A DNA stretch of 64,000 nt from Phyto melanocephala (GCA_941918925.1 OW799234.1:58632968-58696967), one strand, 5' to 3'. Counted from the stretch's first letter, positions 46,264 to 58,383 are shown. The notes: generated from the sequence alone by a model not told the origin. Made by a program: numbers and translations.

Positions 46264-48042
46264 ATGGTGGGTAAAAGACAAAAAAACAGACTTATAAAAG
46301 CTGAAAAAAATAAAAACAGATTATGCTTGCTTAAATCTATTCAAAGTAAAGAATCTCTACAAGTCAAAGAAACTTATAGTTATAATAAAGATATTGACGA
46401 ACCCCTAGATGTATTTGGTATTGAAGGGAATCAAGTAAATATTCGAAACGAAATAAAAGATTGGTATATAAAATATCGTCCTTCAGTTGCCTGCACGGCA
46501 TCCTTATTGAAAATTTTAAACACAAGGCATTCAAACATACCTCTAAGTGTTGCTGCTCTAATAGGAAAACAACAAGAAATTGTTAAGCGAACGGTTTCGC
46601 CTGGCTCATACTTTCATATAGGCTTCGAAACAAATTTAAAAAAAGTAGGTGCTTCTATTATAAAAAATGGTACAAAATAAATAGTTTTAGATATAGGTAT
46701 AGACGGTCTTCCATTATATAAAAGCAGTGAAGTTGGTCTTTGGCCAATATTAGGACGCATTGTTAATATGCCCATGTTTAATGTTTTTTTAATTGGAAGT
46801 TATGTCGGAAAACAAAAACCTATAAACATTAACCTATATCTTTATGACTTTGTTTATGAAATTAAAAAACTAAACGAGGAAGGATTTTTTATAGAAGATA
46901 CTAAAGTGTATGTCAAAATTCGTGCTTTTTTATGCGATGCCCCTGCACGTTCGTTTGATTGTGGAATAAAAGGACACAACACTCTAAATGGGTGCAGTAA
47001 ATGTGAGCAAAAAGGTGTAAGTGTGTCAAAAGTTACCTCTTTTTGTACATCGATCGGAAAGCTTAGAACAGACCAAGATTTTCATAATAGAACCAATAAA
47101 AATTTCCACAAAGATAAATTTAGCAATACTGAAATGTCATCTGAACATAATTCTATATTGAAAAAAATTCAAGAAATTCAAGAGCAATTTCCTCAAATAT
47201 CAGCAGGTATAAATATTACAAATTGCTGTAAAAAAATAATATGCAAATATTCAAATTTTTTAGATGTTTCAAGTTTAAAAGCAGAGGTCTTAACGCTTTC
47301 ACAACTGAAGATAGAGCTTAAGAATTTAATAGGTAATTTAGTTTCATTATTTTCGCACAATAACATTTTTGTACTAAATAATATTTTTTTCTTTAGACAT
47401 TACTCATAGTCAAAGCAAAAAAGTTGTGGATCTTTTGTCGGAAATAAAAATAATGCTTCAAACAAGCATACTTCCAGTAAAACTATCATCAAAATATTCA
47501 GATAGGTTTCCAATTTGCAGTGTTGAAGCTCTCGTAAGGATTGAGTCTGAAATTTCTGGGGAAACAAGAGACGCAATGGTAATAATACACATAAATAAAA
47601 TATTTTTTAATTTCTATAAAAATATTATTTTATTTCAGATCGCTACTCTATCTAAAATCTTAGGTCAAGGAGGCCTCCGAAAAAATTTGACCGAAATATT
47701 TGATACTTCTCTCCTACTTCAGTTTAATGTTGATGGAAAGCAGGGGAAAAAACGTTTTTTAGATTATCCAAAGCTCTTGGATACTATTTACAGTAAAATT
47801 TAATATTCTCTTACTCCATATATATTTTTAGTCATAGACATTAATATTAATCTATTTACATATATATTTTTACAGGTGTGCTGGACTCTAAGGAAGCTAT
47901 TTCTAAAAAAGAATTCTTGGGTCATCTTAGAAAAGCTATAAGATTAGAAAAGAACCTAAATTATAAAAATAAATCTGAAAATCGAAAAGAAAGAGAGAAA
48001 GAGAATTCATTTTTAGATATTTCATTATTTGATAATAATTAA
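46264..48042 (+). pseudogene. Transposase N-terminus fused to a DUF4806-like domain; one in-frame stop
   Basis: Exons: 46264-47332, 47397-47578, 47639-47792, 47876-48042, all in phase with GT-AG introns; 1572 nt, or 523 aa counting one TAA at 46678-46680. Exon 1 matches an animal transposase-like family: IKDWYIKYRPSVACTASLLK, TVSPGSYFHIGF, DIGIDGLPLYKSS..LWPILG, then VKIRAFLCDAPARSF, GHNTLNGCSKC and LRTDQDF. The rest of the catalytic part seen in relatives is absent. Exons 2-4 carry a DUF4806-like domain: RFPICSVEALVRIES, LSKILGQGGLRKN, FNVDGKQGKKRF and HLRKAI. The exon 2 and 3 lengths and phases equal those of exons 4 and 5 of the 13.5-kb gene. The nonsense codon lies just before DIGIDG. Start: the ATG at 46264 precedes the Lys-rich N-terminus. 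Probably element-encoded and recently inactivated. Confidence 0.65.
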
Positions 48043-48191
48043 ATGTTATTTAATATTAATTTATTATTTAATAATAAATAATTATTATTATTATTATTTT
48101 TATCGTATCGTTTTATGAATATCAATATTATTAACATTGTATCGTATTTTAAAAAATGTATAAAGAATTTTTTATATACAAATCGTGTAAT

Positions 48192-48320
48192 CACAAGTGG
48201 TGCTAAGTCTCGTATTGTCATAATTTCCAAAATTTTAAAAATTTATAAAAAGTATTTATAATTTATTGTAAAATTTTTAAACGTAAAATTATGACAACAC
48301 GACACTTAAGACACCTTGTG
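48192..48320. mobile_element. 129-bp hairpin MITE with AAT target duplication
   Basis: The left end CACAAGTGGTGCTAAGTCTC and right end (inverted) CACAAGGTGTCTTAAGTGTC start imperfect ~36-bp arms that also share GTCATAATTT. AAT occurs immediately outside both ends (48189-48191 and 48321-48323). CACAA ends and a 3-bp duplication would fit a CACTA/CMC-type MITE. It lies 150 bp after the stop of the transposase-like gene. Confidence 0.6.
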
Positions 48321-48838
48321 AATTTACTAAGTATATAAACGCATACATATATTTTTTATATATGTAAGTTCAAATAAGTATATAATTTAACTTAAGTTAA
48401 TTTTTTCAATTATTAAAAATGTGAATTTTATGTTAATTTAACACTTGATAATTTTTATTTTATATATAAATATATACATATTAAACACTATTTGATTGAT
48501 CTTTTTAAAAAAAATAAATAAATTTGAAATTAAACAAACTCTTTTGACTTATTTTGATTGGTAAAACAAATGCGTTATTAATGCGCCTATATTAAGGGCT
48601 TTAATAAAAGAACTTTTTATGACATTAAAACTGTGCTGAATATCATATATTTATCTTTCGCTTCCTAAAAGTAATCAATATTTTGCTTACGATATTCTTA
48701 AATTTAAGCAGCTAAAGAAGCTCATGATTTAAATGCATATTTATTGTGCTGGAATAAGCGTAAATAGGTTTGTAAGCCAATGGCATCTTGACTTTCCCTT
48801 ACAAACCTGCTTACGGCGAAGCAGTAGTTTTTGCTGGG

Positions 48839-49374
48839 ATACCATGCCAACTTCACGTATATGGATGCATCAATAGTGACATCACCGCAAATAACAGTGA
48901 CAACAACAATTCAAACGATAATGTTGAATTAACGCAGAATTACCATGTAGCTAAATTTATAGCTAAATACGTTTTGGACCAGTCATATAACTTGTTGTAA
49001 AGAGACTGTCACAAAAGTAATAGGTCACAGGCATCGACCGAAAATAATAATCGAAAATTTGAAGAATACTTTGTTTCTCAAACAAAATCTTTTAGTTGAA
49101 ACAAAAACTTGAAAACTAAAAGACCGTGCTTTAAATCAAGTGCGAGAAGATTTATATAAAATTTATTTTCAGTATATGTGAGTCGAGTACACTCACTCAT
49201 AACTAGTAAAAAACTAACATAAATTATTTATATACAAATCAACTAGTTTTGGTCCTATGATAACTTAATACTAAAGTCGATCGCTTGATATATGAAAAAA
49301 ATACATGCATGTAACTAGTCGGGACTAAAAGGAACTAGTATATTTCTGATCACATGCCTGTTACTTTATCTGCA
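48839..49374. other. Non-coding stretch; ORF 48788-49000 crosses the putative element end
   Basis: The 70-codon frame MTFPYKPAYGEAVVFAGIPC.. starts inside the putative element and crosses its GCTGGG end, so it is probably not a real gene. The rest is AT-rich and unrecognised. Confidence 0.35.
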
Positions 49375-50141
49375 GGGCGATAGAGGTCGGACCGAAAAAG
49401 CTAGGTGTGTAAAATTTTGCCAGAATATTTTTTATAAACAAGGTTTGTTTGGTATTGAAAATGCGCTAAATCGAAATATTAGGAAGAGAGTTTTAGCTCC
49501 TTATGCAAGAGTAAGTAAAAAAAACCGTGTCCTTCAAACATCAAATAAATTGGAATTGTGTCCAAACGCATTAAAGTAGAGTCATGAAACTTCAAATATA
49601 TATTTTCTGAGTAAAAAAATATTTTTCATCATAAATTACCAAAATCTATGAAATAGGAAAGGAGTTATAGATTAAAACGTACGAAAATTTATACAGTGCA
49701 GTGTAGTTTTTGGTATATAAAAAATTTAAAACATTATAAAACTGACAAAATTGGATGTATGATTCTGAAATTGCTTTTTGGTAAAAGACTTTATTCTAAC
49801 GGAAAATCGCTTTATCACAAATTCATATAATTTTTCTATGAATAAAGATTTTGGAAGAATAAAGGACTATGTTGAAATATATCTATTTTATTTATTAGCA
49901 GAAATTGTATTGACACGCCTATTTCAAGGCCCACTTTTATTGAAAGTCTAAGTTTACGAAAATATTTTACTAGCATATCAAAGTTAAACAAAGCAAGTGA
50001 TACCTATTTCAGTTAAAATAGATTATTCCATAGCGATTAGTGTTAATAACAAAATAATAATTTCTGTACTATAAAAGGATATCAAATTGGTGGTTGGTAT
50101 AAAAGATTCGGCACAGCCGCATATAGTACTCTTACTTGTTT
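49375..50141 (+). mobile_element. Family B repeat, 5'-truncated copy
   Basis: It begins within the family at GGCGATAGAGGTCGGACCGA, corresponding to about 22870 of the inner copy. It runs through one diverged unit and ends GGTATAAAAGATTCGGCACA..CTCTTACTTGTT. More diverged than the other copies. No coding capacity. Confidence 0.6.
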
Positions 50142-50694
50142 ATATTACGTTCATTTCAAAATGATTTCTGATATCTTTTTTTATAAAAACTAAAAGTTTA
50201 TTATTGTTGATGTAGTTTCTTTCACACATATGTGTTTCGTTATTTATTGGCAAACTTCTAGTAACATTTCTGGTACCATTTTATTTAATTTTTTTCTATT
50301 TTGTGTTAAAAAGGGATACTGTTTCGCAATAAAAAGGATCGTATATTTTTACCGAGTGCAGGCAGATACCTCAAAACCACATTTTATCTGTAGTTTTTGA
50401 ACCAACCGAATTCGAGGGGAGAGGCACAAAAACAGTAAATCTTAAATTCTAAAGTATATAGGCACAGTCTTTTTACAATCTTATTTTAAACTAGCTGACC
50501 CGGTCCGTGTTGCTGGCCCTAAGCAAACATTAGTTTTGTATTACCACACGATTTCAATTGAGCTTTTAACGAAATTTACGGTCTTCAAATAAAAATCCAT
50601 GAAATACATATCACAAAGTTTTTTTTACAGAATAACTTGCAAATGGTGTAGGTATGGGCTCAATCTAAAAAGAAACGCATGAATTTAACCCTAG

Positions 50695-52411
50695 AACATC
50701 ATACTTCGTCGAATCGACGACGCTTGTTCTTATTTTGCATGGTTTTTTCTGTGTTTACATTTGTTTGTGGCTGATTTTTCGTACAGCGCAGGTCGTTGCT
50801 AAGCACTTGATGTGTGCGCATGTATAGCTCTCTACGTACTGGGTAAGCTTGTTTTTTTTGTATATGCGTCGCCGATTCGACGAAGTATGAAGTCTGTGCA
50901 ATATTTAGGAATTTTTACCGCATATTTGAGTGCATGATTTATTATGATAAAGCTGTGCGTATTCAACTAATTCACGATAAATTTGCTCCAGTTAGAAAAG
51001 TATGGGAGATGTTTATTCAAAAATGTAGAGAAAATTATATTCCCGGACCATATCTAACAATTGACGAGCAACTTTTGGCGTTCAGAGGTAAATGCCGCTT
51101 TCGAATGTATATTCCTAATAAACCCGCAAAATACGGATTAAAAATGGTAATGATGTGTGACAGTGGCACAAAATACATGATTGACGCTTCACCGTACTTA
51201 GGAAAATGATCGAATCAGACTGAAATGCCACTTGGTGAATACTACGTTAAGGAACTAGCAAAAAGTGTTTTCGGCTCCAATAGGAATATTACAATGGACA
51301 ACTGGTTCACATCGATTCCCCTTACGAAATCCCTCCTATGTGAGCCATATAAGTTGACATTAGTAGGAACGCTTCGCTCAAATAAAAACCAAATTCCTAA
51401 AGAAATAAAGAACACTAAGGGCCGCAAGTGCGGCACATCCATGTTTTGTTATGACAAAGAGTTAACGCTTCTTTCGTATAAGCAAAAACGAAATAAAATG
51501 GTTTATTTACTATCATCGTGCAATGAAGAAGGTTCAGTCAACGAAGCTTCTAATTAACCGTATATTATAGAGTTTTACAACAAAACAAAGGGTGGTGTGG
51601 ATACGTCCGACCAAATTTGCAGCACAATGAGCTGCTCCAGAAAAACTAATCGATAGCCAATGCGTAAATTTTATGGTATATTGAATATGGCTTTTATAAA
51701 CAGCTATATTATTTATGCGCACAATATGTATGAAGCAAAACAAAAGCCTCTCAACCGTGCTGAGTTCATTAAAAATGTTACATTTTGCACTCATACAAAA
51801 GCATATAACAGATAGGATTGAGATACCAACTTTGAGAACATCAGTGCGAGATAATATCGCTACCATATTGCCGCATAACTTGGAAAGCCCTGACGATGTG
51901 CCCCAGGAAGCACAGAACAAAAAACGAAAAATATGCGCATTTTGTCCTTCGTTCAAGCGGCGAATTACCAAATCAATTTGCTCAAAATGTAAAAAAAGCC
52001 TGTGTGGGCAGCACAAAATAGAACTTTGTGCCTCTTACAAAAAGTGAAGACTGAAACAAGTAAAACCATATTCATTTTTTTATTTAATAAGTTAGTTTTA
52101 AGATAAAAACAAATTTTTTAAGCTACATGTTTTTAACTTACTTTTTTTTACTATATTTTCTTGTTATGCTTTTTAAAGTAAGCCAAATGAAGTAAGGCGG
52201 TGAAATATTTTTTTATGAATAAACAATATTAAAAATATAATATTTATTAATTTTTTTTTTTAATAAACTTAACAAGTAGTAGAAAAAAAAGCAATATGAA
52301 TCTTTTTTTTTTGCGTAAGATACCTTTTCTATCCTTTTGAATATCCCCGTCGTCGATTCGACGAAGTATGACGTTTACGCCAGAAAAATAAGTATGATAT
52401 TCTAGGGTTAA
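50695..52411 (+). mobile_element. piggyBac-family element with TTAA target duplication
   Basis: TTAA at 50695-50698 and 52408-52411 flank inverted ends beginning CCCTAGAA. Inside each end lies a TACTTCGTCGAATCGACGAC-type block (about 50710, and inverted at about 52350). A further inverted copy lies at about 50872, so the left end carries two opposed copies. The element is short (1.7 kb) because the transposase N-terminus is deleted. It is inserted in Helitron DNA, so it is the younger insertion. Confidence 0.8.
50934..52047 (+). pseudogene. piggyBac transposase, N-terminally deleted, broken by stops and a frameshift
   Basis: One frame from 50934 keeps all three catalytic aspartate motifs: LTIDEQLLAFRG, ITMDNWFTSIPL and KGGVDTSDQICS. 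In-frame stops interrupt it at 51207 (after YLGK), 51555 and 51651 (the last replacing the conserved tryptophan before PMR). A frameshift near 51800 moves the C-terminus to another frame. That ends in a cysteine-rich zinc-binding domain (ICAFCPSFKRR..CSKCKKSLCGQH). Full-length family members are near 600 aa; roughly the first 200 are missing. Inactive, although the termini look usable in trans. Confidence 0.8.
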
Positions 52412-52541
52412 GACAAATTGGAAATTGTATTTATTTATTACTGCATCTTAAGGCCAGCGGAGAGACAATGTATTTTGTTTATTTATTTGGTGTAAAAACG
52501 TATACATTTTTTGGAGTGTTAACTCAGGATTAAACCACATA

Positions 52542-53099
52542 TTACTGGCCGTGCGAAAAACATGAATTTTCCAAAATAAAGCCAGCAATAGTCAATGATT
52601 GCCTTTGTGTTTTGTTGATGGTCATAGTAAAGGCAAGACGCACAGGGAGTTGGAGCTGCTTGAATTGGAATAGTGAATCGTTGGAAATTATCGGAATTCG
52701 TGGAATAAGTACGTCTACACCTTTGAACCTGCCACAGATGATTGTTGCCTTGATTAAATTTGCTGAACAGTATTTGATGATTAATCTGGTTCCGTTGCAT
52801 AACTTTGGTGCGTTTACGTTGCGAATAAGAATTGCCGCTGATCCAACCTTTAATGTTTGTACACGCGGTGGCATTCCGGGTTGTTGCAATGACTTCAAAA
52901 ATTCAGTGGGATAATTGACGGCTTGTTCTTTATCTGTTATTGTGTGGATCGATTTGTATTTGATTAATTTGCCAGGCAGTTTCAATTCAATTTGCTTATT
53001 GAGCTGTAAATTTTTTTTTGTAAATAAACCGAAAACTCGGATTTTTGAATGCAACATTTCGAAAGTTTTAAAATTTTTATATTGGATCATTATTAACAT
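52542..53099 (-). pseudogene. Helitron helicase (Pif1-like) C-terminal fragment
   Basis: The 185-codon frame has YPTEFLKSLQQPGMPP, KVGSAAILIRN, PKLCNGTRL, then IPRIPIISNDSLFQFKQLQL, PVRLAFTMTINKTQ and QSLTIAGFILENSCFSHGQ. These are the last motifs of Helitron/Pif1 helicases, with 'MTINK.Q.QS' as motif VI. After a stop a degraded tail continues (NVYVFTPNK, then TKYIV in place of the usual TKNIV). The helicase N-terminal motifs and Rep nuclease are absent. Confidence 0.75.
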
Positions 53100-53112
53100 A
53101 AGTTTTTTGTAA

Positions 53113-53636
53113 ATATCTTCGGAACTACATAACCGATTTTAGAGTTTGATATCTCGTTTTGAAAAACATGACTACGCCTTTCTCAAAAAATAAAAAAGCA
53201 AACAAAATAAATATATGTGTATGGACTTCACAGTGTCACCCGCCTAAGTATTCTGAAGATTCCCTGAAAATTTCATCAAAATCGGTCCAGTCGCTTTGGA
53301 GTCCATACGTAACATACATAAATACATACATACATACATACATATATATTTTTATTTTTGCACGATTACTCCCTTACGAACAGTATGCAGTCATTGTGTC
53401 ACAAGAGCACGACAATGTCACAAAAATCAATTACAATTAACAGTAAAATAAAATTTGTAGCAATTTGTTCTTCTGGCATTGACGCGGAAACAATTTGTTC
53501 TTCTATTATTAGCAACTTTTTTTTTTAATTTGTTCCTCAAATATTTTCATACATAAGTACGTACATACATACATACATATATTTGATCTAATTATATACA
53601 TATGTATGTATGTGGTATATATGTATGAGTATATCA
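53113..53636. repeat. Spacer with CATA/TATG simple repeats
   Basis: A 'TTTCATCAAAATCGGTCCAG' segment at about 53270 followed by (CATA)n at about 53320-53345 is a common insect repeat-tail motif. Further CATACATA and TATGTATG runs occur near 53565-53620. No gene is supported. Confidence 0.5.
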
Positions 53637-53865
53637 GTGGCTTGGAGCTAAAAGGGCCAATATTAAAATATTTACTTTTGAGAAAATTTTAATTGAACTT
53701 TAACTTTTATATGTGCTTTCATAGTGACATTGGCCAGCATTTTATTTATGAAGCTTTTCTGGGTTAAGTATGACCATAATAAAATAGAGCAAGAAAACAA
53801 ACCTAATCCAATGATTAACTCAAAACAGTAAAAAAGTGACATTGGCCCTTTTAGCTCCAAGCCAC
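53637..53865. mobile_element. 229-bp MITE with perfect 25-bp terminal inverted repeats
   Basis: The left end GTGGCTTGGAGCTAAAAGGG, continuing CCAAT, is matched exactly by its reverse complement ending at 53865. The similarity extends outward through TATATC(A/T). The TA-rich flanks and CAGTGGCTTGG-like end suggest a Tc1/mariner MITE. The interior is non-coding. Confidence 0.7.
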
Positions 53866-53999
53866 AGATATATATATATGCATGTCTTCTTATATATGCA
53901 GCTCACAGCTCAAGGGTATCTCAGTTGGAATGCATTTTTTTAAATTAAGTGATTTTTTTTTCAGTCCTATATGTTTACTTCGATTATTCACAATGGAAA

Positions 54000-54720
54000 G
54001 ATTTTTGAAATAACAATGCCTCATAATTGTGAAACTACAAAAATTTGAAAAGTTATGCTAAGACAAAGTTTCTATAATTGTCAGTTGAGAAGGTGCACCT
54101 AATGTGTCAACCATTCGAAAAGTGGTCAAACAATTCAAATAAACTGAATCGGTTATAGACAGTAAGAATCCTGTATTTACGAAGCCATGACCTCATAAAA
54201 AAAGTGTGAACAATGACCTCTTCCACATTTAGACCTTCTCTTCTAGAACTTAATTGAAGCGTACAGATGGATTAACTGGCTATGATTAAACAATTATTGT
54301 AAGATTATCAGCTTTTTTAACTTAGTGCCGCCTTAGGTGCACAAACCCCTCAAGGAAACTACATTATTGCCAATAATAATTATTTATTTTTAAATAAGAA
54401 CTATATATTAAATTATTCAACGATGTTCAGAATACTAAAGTCAACGGAGAGTAGTATAAAGACCTGCTAACTCATTGAAAAGACATCAGTATGGCGGACA
54501 TTTGGTTTCAGCAGGATATATTTTATAAATGAATAATTCAAGCAATGGACCCATTAATTTGCCACGCCATTTATTCGATTTGACGCCATTAGAATATTAT
54601 ATCCAGGAGTATCTAAAGCTCTAGGACTTAGCAAATAAGCCCGAAATGATTTAGCAATTGAAAACAAATTTTAAACACGTTGTCTCTGAAGTGTATATAA
54701 AAACATGAGTTAAAATTTAT
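54000..54720 (+). pseudogene. Highly degenerate Tc1/mariner-superfamily transposase relic
   Basis: Fragments in several frames follow the family order: APNVSTIRKVVKQFK near 54095 (linker after the DNA-binding domain), DIWFQQD near 54500 (second acidic motif), then LFDLTPLEYYIQEYLK near 54575 and ANKPEMI. Stops and frameshifts are frequent. No termini were found. Confidence 0.55.
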
Positions 54721-56088
54721 AGTTCAAGTTGCGCCATATATGCGCTAATAGCGGCAGCCATATATCTGAAATCATATTTTAACACTAATGCCACAAAATT
54801 ATCTTATAAATAAAGCAAATAGGATGAAGATGAGAAAAGATTTTCTCTGTTTTATGATCAGCAGTACACATGTATTTTTATTGGGTTTTTTAAGTTTTAG
54901 ATTTATATTTAATAGGACAAACACAACACTATGTTGGGTAAATTTTGATTCATACTTCTTTTTGTAATTTACGGATACAAAAATGTTGAACTAAATAATT
55001 TTTTTAGCCTACACTTATGAAGTGTTGTGTTTGTACGTCGTTTTCTTCTGGACGCCAAGTGGACATATTGGTATGACTAACGCTTGCATTGTAATGCATA
55101 ACTAAGGAATATGCTTTTGTAAAATTTCGACCACCTAACAGTTTTAAATTATCCTTAAATTATACCAATTCTCATTGTTTGAAACTGAAATTGAACACTT
55201 TAGTTAAATAAAAGGTAGCATAAGCAAAAACGTCCTACAAACCAATGATCGGCAGCCAATATTTGAAACAGTAAACTTTGTGCGTTCTTAGAATAAAATG
55301 TTGACATGTTTAGAAACGGAATTAAAGAATAATACACCCCACATTATTATTATTTTTTTTACTTTTGTAACTAGGTATATAATTTATATATTCGAAAATT
55401 CTCTACTGACTTTTTTGTTATTATTCTCTTGTTATATTTTTCTCAGTAGAGAAAACTATAAATAATTGTGCAGCCTCTGTGCCAGTTAAAAGTTATTCCC
55501 CAACCAAATTGACACTAATAAATAAGAAAAGAAACATACCAAAAAGAGCAATAGTTATTGCAACATTCTAGGAATCCTTGCAGCAATTCATGTTGTTCTC
55601 ATTAACAATTTCTAAAAATAAAAAAAATGCGAATAAGAAGGCAGCCAAAGAATAATCATAATAACAATAACTAGAAAGACATCATCATATTTTTAGCTGT
55701 CATTATAATCGTAAGAAATGAATAACTTAGTTAGTTGTCAACCAATTTATTTGTGTGTCCGTTCATCTATCTTTCACTGTCAATACGCAGCATGATGCCT
55801 TCTGTTTTCACTTGATTATAATTTTTTTTTAATTTGTTATGCAGTTCTTTTATTTTGTATTCATTGATAAGATAAAATGTCATATAAATAGCTTTTTTAT
55901 TTTGGTTTTGTAATAGTTGTTGCTTTAAAATTGAAATATTTGTTGTTTTAACAAACGCAAAAGCTAAAAATATACTTATTTAATTCTTCTTAAATCAAGG
56001 AAAGACTACTAAGGGCCATTATTACAAGTTGTTTTAAAATTAATGGCAGCTTTAGCTAACGTGTGCAATAAAGTGACTTTTTAATATA
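54721..56088. other. Non-coding stretch, nothing recognised
   Basis: AT-rich DNA without coding or repeat structure that I can support. Confidence 0.4.
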
Positions 56089-56385
56089 GGGTGGTTAAAT
56101 TTTAAGGGCCGTTGTTGGTTTCGAATAAAACACAAATTAGTTAGGAAATTATTGTCAATTCTTCTTATTATGATAAAATTCTCCCGATTGTAGACGAATT
56201 TGAACGATTATGTTGACCAAAAGAATCACAAAATGCACGAAATGAATTTTGCTTTTAACGCCCATTTTCATAATAGCCTGTACAACTTTAACGCGTTGCT
56301 CGATTGTGTATCTTTCCATGGTTCCAGTTGAGCTAGTCTGAAATTGAGAAATGTCAAATGAAATGCAGAAAATAAAATTGACGTT
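56089..56385 (-). mobile_element. Mariner-type remnant: end plus helix-turn-helix start
   Basis: The left edge TA then GGGTGGTTAAATTTTAAGGG is the terminal sequence of the 24.1-kb element. On the minus strand an ATG near 56320 opens MERYTIEQRVKVVQA, the start of the DNA-binding domain. The catalytic part is deleted and the other end has decayed. Confidence 0.6.
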
Positions 56386-57380
56386 TATTGTATGTATTTC
56401 AAACCGCCTTTTTTCAATTGTAAATCATTATATTGTTAGTAATTAAACTTAAAACGTATTTTTAATGTTAATAATGACTAATGTCAAGATAATAAAGAAT
56501 TTTTGCCTTTAATCTATTGTATCATAGTAAAATATAAAACATATATTCATTAAAACTTATTCAAGTAATTCTACTCTATTATTCCCAGGGCTTAATTATA
56601 CAAAAACATAAAAATACAAACTCCTTATAACAGACCGCACCAGTACAAATACCGACTACTTTTAACCAGTTAAAATACATGGCGGCAACAGATTGTATTT
56701 AATTATTTTTAAGTTTTCAACAACAAAAATTAATAGTTTTAGTACATAATTAATTTTAAAAAATATATAAACTTCAACTTAAAAAGTTATATATTTTCTA
56801 TTACAAGACCCATAATTTAATATTACTGATTACATAGTTATATTTCTAAATGAAATCCTATAGATGCAACTACTAATAACTACTACCGCATCTAAACTAC
56901 GCGAGTGATTATAATTGTAGTAGTCATATCCAATACTGTTTTCTATGTATACTATGTGATAAATAAGTTCTGCATATCATATAATAAATCGAATAATATA
57001 TATGTTATTATAAAAATACTACTGAGTAATTGGGTAATGACTTAAAAATTCTTCAGTTAAGCTTAAACTTCTTTATCCTTTAGTACTATTGTAGCAGCAA
57101 TGAGAATTTCTGTTCTTCTTATAAAAATTAAAGGAGCCCTTCCCCTTAAGCCACTAAGTTTATAGTTAACTGAGTAAGTACATTTCTTACGCATATTATT
57201 TTCTCTTTGCAGTTTCTTAAGTTAAGTTAAAGATAAGTACGAATTTTCTTTTGAAAAAAGAAAGTATTTTTTCATTTTACATATTTTATTTTTCGTTAGT
57301 ATACACGACTCTTTTTGTAATGCAAACTTAATGCAATACACTTCAAACGTATTTATTTATTTATTTTGTTTATGTTAAGT

Positions 57381-57414
<34 letters not shown>

Positions 57415-57861
57415 TTTTTGTGTGTAATTGTGTCCATTTGTATGTTGACATAAACAAAATGAAAATAAACTTGTATCTGCTGCTTTGAATGAATAGAGAG
57501 GGAGAGAAACATACAGGCACTCACAAACACAATTTCTATATAGATTACATACAAAAATTCTAGGATACTGTAGCAAAAGTTGGAACCATATTTACCAAGT
57601 AGTGGCAGGTTAGTTTTGTAAGATGTCGTGAAGTTAAAAATTTAAAATAAAGGTTTTTTTATACGTAAATAGATTTCTAATTGCAAAATAGATAAAACTA
57701 AATGAAAAGAAAGAAAATAGTATGAGGTACTAAAGTATAGTCACTAAGGCCTTGACAGTTTAGTCCTACACCATTACATGTATATATGGATATGTCAGTT
57801 GCTCGTCCTCGCTCTGAAATGCCAGTTTCCTTTTCTTTTTTTGTATATTTATCTTGTTCCT
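56386..57861. other. Non-coding stretch with a (GT)n microsatellite
   Basis: A (TG)n run lies at about 57380-57408. Otherwise AT-rich and unrecognised. Confidence 0.45.
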
Positions 57862-58383
57862 TTTATACCCTTCACCAGTGGTGCACAAGGGTATATTAGC
57901 TTTGTCATTCCGTTTGTATTTTCTACCATTTTCATATCCGACCCCATAAAGTACATATTATCTGAAAGATTATGAATAGAGGAGTCGATTAAGCCCTGAC
58001 CGTCTGTCCGTGTGTTGGTTGAAATCAACTTTTAGAAGCAACTATATGTTCCCCAGATCTGTGTATGGTATCAATCTCTTGGAAATAACAACATACATAT
58101 GTATATACCGGTTAGAATAAACGTGACATTGAATCCGAACTGAGCGAAAAAATTTTTTTTTTATTTTATATATTTTTTTTAATTTTTTTTTTTGTAATTT
58201 TTTTTTGGAAACAAACTCAATTTTAATTTAACAATGGTATGTTTTTTATATGCATGTTTTTTACATGTATGTACGTAATTGATATGAGATGAATGGTGAT
58301 ACAAACAATTGTTATTGCAAGACTACACGTTGTGAAGGGTATATAATAGTCGGCACGGCCGAATACAGCACTGTTACTTGTTT
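57862..58383 (-). mobile_element. Family A repeat, copy A4 (shortened)
   Basis: It runs from TTATACCCTTCACCAGTGGT to GAATACAGCACTGTTACTTG. The segment between 'CAACTTTTAGAAGC' and 'ACATACATATG' is reduced and the homopolymer middle is short. Most diverged of the four copies. Confidence 0.6.

Larger units (their letters stand above)
43755..48838. mobile_element. Putative ~5.1-kb element with CCCAGCAAAAA ends
   Basis: CCCAGCAAAAA at 43755 and TTTTTGCTGGG ending at 48838 form an 11-bp terminal inverted repeat flanked by AT on both sides. The interval holds Helitron-like copy H, family A copy A3, the transposase/DUF4806 gene and a small MITE. The same termini enclose the other DUF4806-like gene at 10528-15328. 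It may be CMC (CACTA-related) because of the short duplication and the transposase type. The pairing of ends is inference. Confidence 0.4.
50491..53112 (-). mobile_element. Helitron fragment with Pif1-type helicase C-terminus, split by a piggyBac element
   Basis: CTAGCTGACCCGG at 50491 is an inverted Helitron 3' end (..CCGGGTCAGCTAG). The helicase C-terminal coding remnant lies at 52542-53099 on the minus strand. A piggyBac element with TTAA duplication is inserted between (50695-52411). The 5' end and the Rep domain were not found, so the element is 5'-truncated. Confidence 0.6.

Noticed and set aside
48788..49000. 70-codon ORF MTFPYKPAYGEAVV..
   Set aside because: It crosses a putative transposon end and shows no recognisable domain; recorded as unexplained only.
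51534..52016. 160-codon minus-strand ORF
   Set aside because: It is the antisense shadow of the piggyBac transposase.
52612..52914. 100-codon plus-strand ORF opposite the Helitron helicase
   Set aside because: It is the antisense shadow of the helicase fragment on the minus strand.
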